From Kiloniella laminariae (GTDB lineage: Bacteria > Pseudomonadota > Alphaproteobacteria > Kiloniellales > Kiloniellaceae): a DNA stretch of 64,000 nt. Made by a program: the position numbers and the translations under genes. The first letter of the stretch is position 1. Every line of letters begins with the position of its first letter. Under the pieces are notes generated by a model. It saw only the letters and a program-made list of their open reading frames with translations, had not been told where the DNA came from and searched no databases. Where the stretch lies: the NCBI RefSeq assembly GCF_027214005.1, contig NZ_JAPWGY010000005.1, forward strand, positions 124,001-188,000. Reading direction: 5' to 3'. This document shows positions 49,779 to 61,399 of the stretch, piece by piece.

Positions 49779-51296
49779 TTAAAGATTACGTTTCTGGGCA
49801 GCAAACCGGACAGCTTCTTCAGCTGCACGGATCAGGGCACGGGCCTTGTTATGACATTCCTGGTATTCAGATTCTGGTACCGAGTCCACCACGACACCAG
49901 CGCCTGCCTGAATGTACATGGTCTTGTCCTTGACGATAGCTGTGCGCAGCGCAATACAGGTGTCCATGCCACCACCAGCACCGAAGTAGCCTATGGCACC
50001 GCCATAGATACCCCGACGTTCAGGTTCCAGTTCATCAATGATTTCCATGGCCCGGACTTTTGGGGCTCCGGATACGGTGCCTGCCGGAAAACCTGCTGCA
50101 AGGGCGTCAATAAGATCTGCCCGTTTGGTATCCAGTGTACCCTCTACGTTGGAGACAATGTGCATGACATGACTGTAGTATTCGACAATCATCCGTTCAG
50201 TAACCGAGATCGTCCCGACTTCGGCAACCCGGCCCACGTCATTGCGTCCCAGATCAAGCAGCATCAGGTGTTCTGCCAGCTCTTTTGGATCTGACAGGAG
50301 GTCAGCAGCCAGCTCCTTGTCTTCTGGGGTATTTGCCCCGCGCTTCCGTGTTCCGGCAATCGGCCGGATGGTGACCTTGCCATCCCTGACGCGGACCAGA
50401 ATTTCCGGGCTTGATCCGACGACTGAAAAGTCACCGAAATTGAGATAAAACAGGAATGGAGAAGGGTTCAGTCTGCGCAGTGCCCGGTAAAGAGCAAAAG
50501 GAGGCAGAGTGAAAGGTACGGAAAAGCGTTGCGAAAGCACGACCTGAAAAATATCCCCGGCCAGGATATATTCCTTGGCGCGCAAGACGATGTCGTGAAA
50601 CTCTTTCTGGGAAAGGTTTGAATTTGCTTCGGGGAAAAGAGTATCGCCCTCAAGGATTTCTGGCTTTTGAATCAGGGGTGAATTGAAGTCCGAAGTTACC
50701 GCAGCGAGGCGGTCATTTGCCTGTTCAAAAGCAGTGCGCGCCGAAATATCTTCCTGAGGCCAGACAGGGGTTGTGACCAGTATCTGGTCTTCGACCCGAT
50801 CAAAAATGGCTGTTACTGTCGGGCGAAGATACATGCCCTCAGGCAATCCAAGTGTATCTGGATTTGTCGAAGGAAGATGTTCCATCTGACGGACTGTATC
50901 ATAGCCCATATAGCCGACAATACCTGCAGCCATGGGCGGGAGATGGTCAGGCAGATCAATCCGGCAGGAGGCAACAAGCTGGCGCAGGCTTTCAAGGGTT
51001 GTTAGAGGCTCTCTGATGAAGGCCTCAGGATCTTTTTTGTAATCCCGGTTGATTTCAGCAATTGCCCCATTACACCGCCACACCAGATCGGGATCAAAAC
51101 CGATAAAGGAGTAGCGACCGATTGTGTTTCCGCCTTCGACTGATTCAAAGAGAAAACTGTTTGCCCGTTGTTCTGCCAGCTTGAGGAAGGCAGAGACAGG
51201 GGTTTCCAGATCGGCAATAAGGGTCGTCCAGACGACCTGAGGCTTTCCCTGTTGGTAGTTTTTGGAGAAAGCCTCAAATGTAAGGGGGTCAGTCAT
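49779..51296 (-). CDS. trpE: Anthranilate synthase component I
   Basis: Makes anthranilate from chorismate with ammonia from TrpG. The 505-residue product has the N-terminal regulatory domain with LLFESVEGG-like FLFESVEGGNTIGRYS (about 48-63) and the catalytic domain with PIAGTRKRGANTPEDK (about 325) and FPAGTVSGAPKVRAMEIID (about 405). It starts at ATG 51296, sharing one base with the ppiD stop (TGATG), so it lies in the ppiD message and has no private leader or attenuator. Confidence 0.96.
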   Translation of the reverse strand: MTDPLTFEAFSKNYQQGKPQVVWTTLIADLETPVSAFLKLAEQRANSFLFESVEGGNTIGRYSFIGFDPDLVWRCNGAIAEINRDYKKDPEAFIREPLTTLESLRQLVASCRIDLPDHLPPMAAGIVGYMGYDTVRQMEHLPSTNPDTLGLPEGMYLRPTVTAIFDRVEDQILVTTPVWPQEDISARTAFEQANDRLAAVTSDFNSPLIQKPEILEGDTLFPEANSNLSQKEFHDIVLRAKEYILAGDIFQVVLSQRFSVPFTLPPFALYRALRRLNPSPFLFYLNFGDFSVVGSSPEILVRVRDGKVTIRPIAGTRKRGANTPEDKELAADLLSDPKELAEHLMLLDLGRNDVGRVAEVGTISVTERMIVEYYSHVMHIVSNVEGTLDTKRADLIDALAAGFPAGTVSGAPKVRAMEIIDELEPERRGIYGGAIGYFGAGGGMDTCIALRTAIVKDKTMYIQAGAGVVVDSVPESEYQECHNKARALIRAAEEAVRFAAQKRNL

Positions 51297-53197
51297 CAGT
51301 TTGCTGTTGTGCCATATGGGTTGATGATCTGGTTGATCGTGCCCTGATTAATCTGGACATTATAATCCGTTTCCAGCGCTTTGATGTACTGGGTATAGAC
51401 ATCGTTACGATAAGAATCTTCGAGCTGGTCCTGGAGCAGTTTTACCTGTTCTGTATCAACCGAGAGGTTTGGACGCAGAATGCCTGTGACTGTTGCTACC
51501 AGATAGCCGCTATCACCTTCACCGCTGAGTACATCACCTTGTTTTGCTTTGAAAATGTCCTGCACCAGGCCTGGGGCAAGAGCATTCCCTATATTGGAGG
51601 AAGAACGATTGACTTCAATTGCAAAGGTGATCAGTTCTGCAGCTTCGTCAGTAACGGCCTGTAACGCTGTGCCGTTCCGGGCTTCTTCTTCAAGTTTACG
51701 GGCTGTGGCTTCTGCTTCAGCTTTGCGGCGAGATTCAAGCCAGCGTTCAGTCAGTTCAGGGCGAATTTCCTCGAGTGCACGCGGAGCTGCCGGGGTAACA
51801 TTTTCTACTTTGAGAATGAAGTAACCGCCGTCTCCCAATTCTGTGAGCAGGCTGTCATTTCCTGCAGCGGTCAGTCCAAGGATGTCCAGGAATTTTTCGT
51901 TGCTGGACAGTCCCTCTAGCGGAGTTCCGTCTTTGCCAAGACCTTGGGCATCAATTGCTTCGTAGTTTCTAATTTTCTGCCCCAGTTTACCTGCAGCTTC
52001 GGTAAGAGTAGCGCCACCTGCGAGTTCATCATCCAGCTGGTTGGCGAGGGAAATCAGCTCATCCGTGGCCGCACGCAAAGCGGCAGATTCTGTAATCTGT
52101 GACAGGACATCTTCCAGCTTAGCTTCGCTGGCTGGTGTAATTTCCTCGACAGAAACAATATGCCAGCCGAGTGGAGACTGAATTGGTTCGGTTACACCTG
52201 TTGCAGTCAGGGAGAAAATGCCCGAAGCCAGCTCTGGCAAAAGATCGTCCCGGGACATATTGCCCAGTTCAATTGCATCAGATCCGGTATATTCCTGTGC
52301 AACATCTGACAAGGTTGCTCCGGCCACCAGCTGATCATAGGCTGCCTTGGCCTGTTCTTGCTTGTCGATAACAATCTGGGAAAGTTTCCGGCGCTCCGGG
52401 GTGGAAAGGCTGTCTTTCTGGGTGGAGAACTCTTCTTCGATCTGATCCTGGGTTACAGAAACGGTTTTTGCCGCTTCCTTTGGATCAAGGTGAAGATAGC
52501 TGACTGATTTATACTCCGGGGCCAGAAAATTGTTTTTCTGCTCGTCGTAATAAGCCGCCATCTCTTCATCAGTTGGTCCGGCAAGGCCTTCGAAACGTGT
52601 GTAAGGGATTTCAATGAAATCAACAACACGTCTTTCGGCGTTATAGGTATAGAGCTGTTCTGCCAGTTGTTTTGACACTGAAACAGAACCGGTTACGGCA
52701 TTGGAAATCTGTTCCCGCTCGATATCTTTGGCCAGATCAGAAAGGAACTGGCTTTCTGTCATTCCGGCTTGATACAGCGTGTTCTGGAAACGATTGGCGT
52801 CGAAGACACCGACTTCGTTCCGGAAAGCAGGGATGTCCAGGATTTCCTTTTTCAGGGTGTCCTCGGTTACCGTCAGGCCCATTTCCTGGGATTGAACCCG
52901 GAAAAGTGCCTGTCCGACCAGGCGTGAGATAACGCGACTTACAAGGCCAATTTGCTGAGCTTCCTGAAAGTCCAGCGCCCGCCCGACCTGTTGAGAGATC
53001 GCGTTGGTTTCTCTGGACAAACTGGAGCTGAACTCGGTTTGGGTCACTTCCACCTCGCCAACGGTGGCAACAGAATTGTTCGCCCCCAGATTCAGGAAGA
53101 TGTCCTGAATTCCCCAAGCCGCAAAGCTGAGGATCAAGAGAGAGAACAGTGCCATGATGACAATGCGTTTAAGAATGCCTGGTTTTTTGCTCGCCAT
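51296..53197 (-). CDS. ppiD: PpiD-like periplasmic peptidyl-prolyl isomerase / chaperone
   Basis: Membrane-anchored periplasmic folding factor, 633 residues. One membrane segment near residues 12-30 is followed by a SurA_N-like region. A parvulin-type (PpiC) domain at about 240-360 contains ELGNMSRDDLLPEL and SPLGWHIVSVEEI, and a C-terminal helical domain follows. In E. coli, PpiD sits at the Sec exit with YfgM. Upstream it faces tpiA across a 227-base divergent gap. Confidence 0.9.
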   Translation of the reverse strand: MASKKPGILKRIVIMALFSLLILSFAAWGIQDIFLNLGANNSVATVGEVEVTQTEFSSSLSRETNAISQQVGRALDFQEAQQIGLVSRVISRLVGQALFRVQSQEMGLTVTEDTLKKEILDIPAFRNEVGVFDANRFQNTLYQAGMTESQFLSDLAKDIEREQISNAVTGSVSVSKQLAEQLYTYNAERRVVDFIEIPYTRFEGLAGPTDEEMAAYYDEQKNNFLAPEYKSVSYLHLDPKEAAKTVSVTQDQIEEEFSTQKDSLSTPERRKLSQIVIDKQEQAKAAYDQLVAGATLSDVAQEYTGSDAIELGNMSRDDLLPELASGIFSLTATGVTEPIQSPLGWHIVSVEEITPASEAKLEDVLSQITESAALRAATDELISLANQLDDELAGGATLTEAAGKLGQKIRNYEAIDAQGLGKDGTPLEGLSSNEKFLDILGLTAAGNDSLLTELGDGGYFILKVENVTPAAPRALEEIRPELTERWLESRRKAEAEATARKLEEEARNGTALQAVTDEAAELITFAIEVNRSSSNIGNALAPGLVQDIFKAKQGDVLSGEGDSGYLVATVTGILRPNLSVDTEQVKLLQDQLEDSYRNDVYTQYIKALETDYNVQINQGTINQIINPYGTTAN

Positions 53198-53424
53198 AAC
53201 CTATCCGTAAGATGGTGTTCTTTTGATTAGTAATCGTGTCGGGCATATTAGGGACGAGGCCAAGCCGGAGCAACAGCGTTTTTCAAGAACGGATCGGGTG
53301 ACCGCTTTTGCGGGGTAAAAACCTGAAAGAACAACAATTTCAATAACAATTCATCGTCCAGTCTTGGTTTGTCTGTGCAAAATCTGTATAGCTATGCCGA
53401 ATATCAATGCAGGAGAATCGAAAT

Positions 53425-54171
53425 ATGGCTCGCAAACTCATTGCCGGTAACTGGAAAATGAACGGCTCTCTGGCCTTCGCTTCAGAGCTGGTTGGTGGAC
53501 TTCTATCCCGTCTCGAGCAGAATTCCACAGCTGCCGACTTTGCTGTTTGTCCACCCGCGGCGCTTCTCGGGCAGGTAACCGGGCTGACCAAAGGCACAGC
53601 TCTTGCTGTTGGCGGGCAGGATTGTCATGCAAATACGTCTGGCGCCCACACAGGCGACACCTCTGCCGAGCTTTTGAAAGATCTTGGCTGCCAGTATGTT
53701 CTGACAGGGCATTCCGAACGACGAACTGATCACGGTGAAAGCAGTGCGGATGTAAAGGCAAAAAGCAGTGCGGCCATCAAAGCAGGGCTGATCCCGATAA
53801 TTTGCATTGGTGAAACCGAAGGGCAGCGTGTATCCGGAGACACTCTTAAGGTTGTCGAGCAGCAGGTGCGCGAATCACTGCCTGATGAAGCAACTTCTGT
53901 AAATGTGGTTTTGGCCTATGAGCCTGTTTGGGCTATTGGTACTGGAAAAACGGCGACACCAGATGATGTCGCGGAAGTTCACAATTTTATCCGTGGTTTG
54001 CTGGATCGTCATTTTGATGAGGCGACAGACGGCAAATTAAAGATTTTATATGGTGGTTCTGTGAAGCCTTCCAATGCGGCTGAATTGCTTGGTGTGTCTA
54101 ACGTTGACGGTGCTCTGGTCGGAGGTGCCAGCCTGAAGGTTGAAGATTTTTGGGCCATTGGTGTCAGATGA
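53425..54171 (+). CDS. tpiA: Triosephosphate isomerase
   Basis: Interconverts dihydroxyacetone phosphate and glyceraldehyde 3-phosphate. The 248-residue TIM barrel has AGNWKMNGS at the start, GHSERR with the catalytic His in the middle, the catalytic Glu in AYEPVWAIGTGKTA and the phosphate loop LYGGSVKPSNA. ATG 53425 follows AGGAG at nine bases; an earlier in-frame ATG at 53407 is too close to no ribosome site. Confidence 0.97.
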   Translation: MARKLIAGNWKMNGSLAFASELVGGLLSRLEQNSTAADFAVCPPAALLGQVTGLTKGTALAVGGQDCHANTSGAHTGDTSAELLKDLGCQYVLTGHSERRTDHGESSADVKAKSSAAIKAGLIPIICIGETEGQRVSGDTLKVVEQQVRESLPDEATSVNVVLAYEPVWAIGTGKTATPDDVAEVHNFIRGLLDRHFDEATDGKLKILYGGSVKPSNAAELLGVSNVDGALVGGASLKVEDFWAIGVR

Positions 54172-54190
54172 CCCTAGCCATATCGATCTG

Positions 54191-54210
54191 AACAGGCTAA
54201 ATAGCCTGTT
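54191..54210 (+). other. Hairpin after tpiA
   Basis: Perfect 8-base stem AACAGGCT/AGCCTGTT around AAAT, 20 bases after the tpiA stop. No T-run follows on the plus strand, so it may protect the mRNA end rather than terminate. Confidence 0.4.
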
Positions 54211-54317
54211 AAAGATCTTCTATAGGCACACAGATTATCTCCTTACATCCGGGATGTCGGGAGTTTCTGTGTGATGACCTGGGTGGTTTCACCCGCAAAG
54301 TTTGAGAGACTGCTAAG

Positions 54318-54650
54318 ATGAACGAAGTCCTTTTGGTCATTCATTTGCTGATTACACTGTCGTTGATCGGCATTATCCTTGTTCAAAAAAGTGAGGGTGG
54401 TGCCTTGGGGATCGGCGGAAGCGGTGGTGGCGGTGCTGGCGGTTTCGGTGGATTCCTGACAGGGCGCGGAACCGCGAACCTGTTGACACGGACAACAGCT
54501 GCGCTTGCGACAGCCTTTATTGTTTCCAGCCTGCTGTTGACCATTCTTGCTGATACAGGTCGCAGCACCCGTTCTATTACGGATGATATTATCGCTCCGG
54601 CGGTTGAAACTGAGGTCGAGCAGCCTGTTGCTCCACCGGTTTCAGAATAA
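54318..54650 (+). CDS. secG: Preprotein translocase subunit SecG
   Basis: Small accessory subunit of the SecYEG channel, 110 residues. Two hydrophobic segments (about 4-24 and 54-74) are joined by the family loop VQKSEGGALGIGGSGGGG, and a short acidic tail ends the protein. It lies 146 bases after tpiA, in the common tpiA-secG-pyrG order. Confidence 0.94.
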   Translation: MNEVLLVIHLLITLSLIGIILVQKSEGGALGIGGSGGGGAGGFGGFLTGRGTANLLTRTTAALATAFIVSSLLLTILADTGRSTRSITDDIIAPAVETEVEQPVAPPVSE

Positions 54651-54683
54651 GTTTCGGATTATATCCGTTACAGATTATCATTG

Positions 54684-54709
54684 ACCGGGACCGAGAGGGT
54701 CCCGGTTTT
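54684..54709 (+). terminator. Terminator after secG
   Basis: ACCGGGACC (54684-54692) pairs with GGTCCCGGT (54698-54706) around GAGAG, then TTTT. It ends the tpiA-secG unit 30 bases before pyrG, so pyrG either has a promoter in this short gap or depends on read-through. Confidence 0.8.
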
Positions 54710-54724
54710 GTTGAAACTGCTTAA

Positions 54725-56368
<1,644 letters not shown>

Positions 56369-56398
56369 GTTAACAGGATAGAAGAGAAAGTAAGATAT

Positions 56399-57262
56399 AT
56401 GACAGTACATGCAGGTCTCCAGTCTCGCCATGTGAAGGTCGGGAATGTTACCTTTGGGAACGACCTTCCGTTTGTACTGATTGCTGGCCCTTGCCAGATG
56501 GAAAGTCGGGAACATGCGCTGGAAACGGCGGAGGCCCTGCATGATGTCTGTAAAAAACTTTCTCTTCCCCTGATTTATAAAAGCTCGTTTGACAAGGCAA
56601 ACCGGACCAGTCTCGGGAGCCAGCGGGGTATCGGCCTTGAAAATGCCTTGCCGATCTTTGACGAAATCAAAAACAAATTTGGCTGCCCGGTGATTACCGA
56701 CGTGCATTCGCCCGAGCAGTGTACTGCGGTGGCCGAAGTTGTTGATGTGCTGCAAATCCCGGCGTTCCTTTGCCGGCAGACTGATCTATTGATTGCAGCG
56801 GCAAAAACCGGTCGGGCAATCAATGTTAAAAAAGGGCAGTTTCTGGCGCCTTGGGACATGCGTAACGTCTCCCAGAAGATCATTGATTCAGGTAATGACC
56901 AGGTCCTGGTTTGTGAGCGCGGTACCTCTTTCGGATATAATACCCTTGTATCTGACATGCGCGGCTTGCCAATCATGGGCTTGCAAACGGGGTGTCCGGT
57001 TATCTTTGATGCGACACATTCGGTTCAGCAGCCAGGCGGGCAGGGTGGTACAACGGGTGGTCAGCGCGAGTTTGTGCCTGTCCTGTCACGAGCAGCCCTT
57101 TCTGTCGGCGTAGCTGGTATCTTTATGGAAACCCATGAGGACCCGGACAATGCACCGTCTGATGGTCCGAATATGGTTCCTCTTCAGCAGCTGCCGGAAC
57201 TGCTTCCAGTTCTGATGGCTTTTGATAAACTGGCGAAAGAACATCCTGTTTCTATCGCTTAA
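56399..57262 (+). CDS. kdsA: 2-dehydro-3-deoxyphosphooctonate aldolase (KDO8P synthase)
   Basis: Makes KDO 8-phosphate for the inner core of lipopolysaccharide from PEP and arabinose 5-phosphate. The 287-residue barrel has [14 protein letters not shown] at about 22-35, [11 protein letters not shown] at about 60, and [11 protein letters not shown] and [16 protein letters not shown] near the C-terminus. It follows pyrG by 30 bases, matching the need for CTP in activating KDO. Confidence 0.96.
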   Translation: MTVHAGLQSRHVKVGNVTFGNDLPFVLIAGPCQMESREHALETAEALHDVCKKLSLPLIYKSSFDKANRTSLGSQRGIGLENALPIFDEIKNKFGCPVITDVHSPEQCTAVAEVVDVLQIPAFLCRQTDLLIAAAKTGRAINVKKGQFLAPWDMRNVSQKIIDSGNDQVLVCERGTSFGYNTLVSDMRGLPIMGLQTGCPVIFDATHSVQQPGGQGGTTGGQREFVPVLSRAALSVGVAGIFMETHEDPDNAPSDGPNMVPLQQLPELLPVLMAFDKLAKEHPVSIA

Positions 57263-57309
57263 TTTTTACTTCAGAGGCCCGCCCCCTCTCAGCGCCTCAA
57301 CTTTCTTGA

Positions 57310-58602
<1,293 letters not shown>

Positions 58603-58627
58603 TTTCAGGCATGCCTGAGGTCGATGA

Positions 58628-58657
58628 AAAAGGGTGCAGCACCAGCTGCACCCTTTT
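58628..58657. terminator. Bidirectional terminator between eno and the DUF4198 gene
   Basis: A perfect 13-base stem AAAAGGGTGCAGC/GCTGCACCCTTTT around ACCA. Its A-rich left flank and T-rich right flank make it work on both strands, for eno on plus and the DUF4198 gene on minus. Confidence 0.95.
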
Positions 58658-58677
58658 GCTTTTGAGATATTTATTTT

Positions 58678-59397
58678 TTAGTCGTGACTGTGATCAAGAG
58701 AAAAAGACAGGGTGCTGAAGTACCCTTCTTCTTCGATTTCCGGATTATCATTAACTGCGACAGTCTTGCTGACAGCAATGACATTCAGGCCCTGGTTTCG
58801 GACCTTGAGGGTAACTTTTCCTGTTGCGTCGGTGACAAGGGGAGGGGATTCGCCGTCGGTTGTGTATTCACCAATAACTTTCAATCCTTCTGCCGGGATG
58901 CCGTCATAAAAAACCTGAATTGATAATTCATCACCCTGGTGCAGTTTTAGGGGATTGGACAGGGGGACAATCTCGAGTTTCATTCCTGATGGGCTGAATA
59001 ATGGCAGGGTCTTGTCAATAATTGCTGTCGTAAATTTTTGATACCGTCCGGTAAAGGTTGCACCTTCTGTTTCCTGTTTGGTCTTGTTGTGCCATTTCCC
59101 GTCATCGGTTTGGGACCAAAAGCCATTATCAAAAGTTGCAAAGATAACAGAGGTATCTCTGGGTGTTTTGAGGATCGCGTGTGCTTTGGTTTCCGTGATT
59201 TTTAGGGGGGATTTATTACCTGTCTGATCGAGAGCGTCGATACTTATGATCTTTTTAAAATCATAGGGATCATCAGATGCGCCATGCCCATAGACGATTG
59301 CATGGTTGCCAAAGCGTTCAGTTATCCATATCCCGTGTGCATAAGAGCTTGCCGGTAAGATGAGTAAAGTAAGGCAGGTGAAGAATATTTTTCTCAT
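58678..59397 (-). CDS. DUF4198 family periplasmic protein, probable metal-handling
   Basis: A 239-residue protein with a Sec signal peptide (cleavage near SSYA-HG) so the mature protein starts with His-Gly, a possible metal ligand. More His residues follow in GNHAIVYGHG, and the C-terminus is LDHSHD. The domain plan fits DUF4198, a family linked to Ni, Co or Zn uptake. An Ig-like C-terminal half (about 145-235) is evident. It lies 92 bases after the COG0523 GTPase gene and is probably in its Zur-controlled message. Metal identity is inference. Confidence 0.75.
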   Translation of the reverse strand: MRKIFFTCLTLLILPASSYAHGIWITERFGNHAIVYGHGASDDPYDFKKIISIDALDQTGNKSPLKITETKAHAILKTPRDTSVIFATFDNGFWSQTDDGKWHNKTKQETEGATFTGRYQKFTTAIIDKTLPLFSPSGMKLEIVPLSNPLKLHQGDELSIQVFYDGIPAEGLKVIGEYTTDGESPPLVTDATGKVTLKVRNQGLNVIAVSKTVAVNDNPEIEEEGYFSTLSFSLDHSHD

Positions 59398-59489
59398 TCG
59401 AGAGACGTCCTTTGTCGAAAACTGTGGAACAGATATAATGTGGAAATAGAAAGTATTTGTGCCAGAAAGTGGGGAGTTTGGTTCTCCTG

Positions 59490-60680
59490 TCAGTTATCCC
59501 AGATTGGAAATGGGTCCGGATAATTCTGCCAGCTATGTGGGGAGAACTCTTCATCAGGTACCAGACAATCGTCGAGGGAAGCGACTATCCGGTCTTGATC
59601 CATGGCTGTGCCGATGAAAACAATTTCATTCCGACGGTCGCCAAATGTCTGGTTCCAGTTCTTACCGAGTTGTTCTGTGAAAGTCTGATCGTTTGGCCAA
59701 CGTTGTTTTGGGATGGAGCTCCACCATTTGCCAATAACAGTTGTACTGGTTTGTCGTCCCGCTTGCGACAACTCCCCAACCCAATCAGGCCGCGTAGCCA
59801 GCCAGAAATGTCCCTTCGACCTCAATACCCCGGATTGCTTTGCGGTCAGGAACTGTTGAAATTTCTCAGGAACCATCGGGCGTCGTGCCCGATAGACAAA
59901 ACTGGAAATGCCATATTCATCTGTTTCAGGAATGTGATCGGCATAACCGTAGAGTTCTTTTGCCCAGAGCGGATGTTCCTGTGCCTTGTCATAGTCAAAA
60001 CGTCTGGTCCAGAGAAGCGTTTCTGCCGGGACTTTGGAATAGTTGGTCAGGCACAACTCTGCATCAGGATTGAGAGCTTTAAGTGTTGCGATAATCCGGA
60101 TGAGGTCGTCACTGGAAACGAGGTCGGTTTTATTCAGAATGAGAGTGTTGGAGAACTCTATCTGGTCAACAAGAAGATCAACAATGTTCCGTTCGCTGTT
60201 TTGTTCTGCTTCTGAGAAAGTATCATTTACAGTCTTGCTGGAATCGTAGTGATCCAGGAAGCTTGAAGCATCAATGACGGTTACCATGTTATCCAGCTGG
60301 GCAAGATCAGACAGGCTAAATCCATTTTCATCCCTGAATTCGAATGTTGCTGCGACGGGCAGGGGTTCGGAAATTCCTGAGGATTCAATGATCAGATAAT
60401 CACAGTTGTCCTGGGAGGCGATTCTGGAGACTTCCTTTAGCAGGTCATCGCGTAAGGTGCAGCAGATGCAGCCATTGGTCATTTCTACAAGAGTTTCGCT
60501 GGTTTGGGTAATTTGGCTATCGTGATTTCTTATGAACTGGGCATCAACATTGATCTCACCCATATCGTTAACGATTAAAGCGAATTTTTTCTGGTTTCTT
60601 CTGGCAAGTATGTCTTTCAAAAGAGTCGTTTTCCCGGCTCCAAGGAAACCAGATAAAACCATAACGGGGAGTTTTCGCAT
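59490..60680 (-). CDS. COG0523 (CobW/ZigA-like) GTP-binding metallochaperone
   Basis: A 396-residue G3E-family GTPase. Walker A is GFLGAGKTT at residues 11-19, followed by the family metal-site motif with Cys71, Cys73 and Cys74 (NGCICCTLR), ESSGISEPLPV (switch), and NKTDLVS for guanine binding. A CobW C-terminal domain ends the protein. Members with a Zur box act as zinc metallochaperones in zinc limitation (ZigA/ZagA). ATG 60680 gives the normal start; the open frame to 60710 would abut the Zur box. The exact client protein is unknown. Confidence 0.88.
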   Translation of the reverse strand: MRKLPVMVLSGFLGAGKTTLLKDILARRNQKKFALIVNDMGEINVDAQFIRNHDSQITQTSETLVEMTNGCICCTLRDDLLKEVSRIASQDNCDYLIIESSGISEPLPVAATFEFRDENGFSLSDLAQLDNMVTVIDASSFLDHYDSSKTVNDTFSEAEQNSERNIVDLLVDQIEFSNTLILNKTDLVSSDDLIRIIATLKALNPDAELCLTNYSKVPAETLLWTRRFDYDKAQEHPLWAKELYGYADHIPETDEYGISSFVYRARRPMVPEKFQQFLTAKQSGVLRSKGHFWLATRPDWVGELSQAGRQTSTTVIGKWWSSIPKQRWPNDQTFTEQLGKNWNQTFGDRRNEIVFIGTAMDQDRIVASLDDCLVPDEEFSPHSWQNYPDPFPIWDN

Positions 60681-60712
60681 CTTGCTCTCGTTTAATGTGA
60701 CTAAATGCATAA

Positions 60713-60727
60713 TGTTATGTTATAACA
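60713..60727. promoter_or_regulatory. Zur box upstream of the COG0523 GTPase gene
   Basis: TGTTAT-GTT-ATAACA is a perfect inverted repeat and differs from the TGTTATA-N-TATAACA Zur consensus at one position. It lies 33 bases before the GTPase ATG, where bound repressor would block transcription. Repression by Zur in zinc sufficiency is inferred; no zur gene is in the window. Confidence 0.8.
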
Positions 60728-60807
60728 TATCAATATATAAAGAATGTCAAATGTTTCTTGTTTGATCATTCCAGAAGCAATTTGGAGAGGAGGTGGCACC
60801 TTGAGGG

Positions 60808-60850
60808 GTTAACAGTTTGTTTGTTTCCTAAGGATAACTTGTCTGTTAAC
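60808..60850. repeat. Inverted repeat upstream of ftsB
   Basis: GTTAACAG (60808-60815) and CTGTTAAC (60843-60850), perfect 8-base arms separated by 27 bases, 43 bases before the ftsB ATG. It may be an operator or a leader hairpin. Nothing else was recognised in this 212-base gap apart from the Zur box. Confidence 0.4.
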
Positions 60851-60892
60851 TTGTTAGTTGCATCTTTAATTTAAATGTGATTCGATTCCAGA

Positions 60893-61216
60893 ATGTCCTT
60901 GTTTCGAGAAATTCATAAGCGGTCCCGTCTGGTTATCCCCCAAGTTCTGGGCGCGTCTCTGGTTGCCTACTTTGCCTATCATACAATTGAGGGGGAGAGG
61001 GGGTTCTGGTCATGGATGCATCTCAAGCAAAATCTGGCCGTGAAAACGGTCGAGATGCAAAAAGTATCTGAGGACCTGAGCAGACTCGAATCGCGTGTCG
61101 CTTTATTGCGTCCGGATAACCTTGACCCGGACCTTTTGGAGGAACGTGCCAGGGAAGTACTCAATTTTGGGCGTGAGAATGATTATGTTATTTTACAAAA
61201 TCCAGGTTCTCGGTAA
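60893..61216 (+). CDS. ftsB: Septum formation initiator FtsB/DivIC family
   Basis: Bitopic cell-division protein that links FtsQ and FtsL at the septum. The 107-residue product has one membrane segment (about 15-32), then a coiled coil (about 43-75, LKQNLAVKTVEMQKVSEDL) and a short periplasmic tail with DLLEERAREVLNFG. It lies before pdhA, the usual alphaproteobacterial position after eno. Confidence 0.9.
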   Translation: MSLFREIHKRSRLVIPQVLGASLVAYFAYHTIEGERGFWSWMHLKQNLAVKTVEMQKVSEDLSRLESRVALLRPDNLDPDLLEERAREVLNFGRENDYVILQNPGSR

Positions 61217-61399
61217 TTAACTGACTATTGTGCAACGCAGCATTTTTTCGCTAAGTTTACCTATTTCAGGTTAACATTGAATTTGCTGTTATTTTTCAAT
61301 GCGATATATCTTGTTGTAATATTCTTTCAATTCGCCTATCCTTGCTGTGGAAATTCTTCATCCTAAGTGATTCACACTTGATCTAACGGGATACCACGC

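Noticed and set aside
61217-61399. Possible terminator after ftsB near 61230-61248
   Set aside because: The T-run is present (ATTTTTT) but only three bases can pair in the stem before it, too weak to call.
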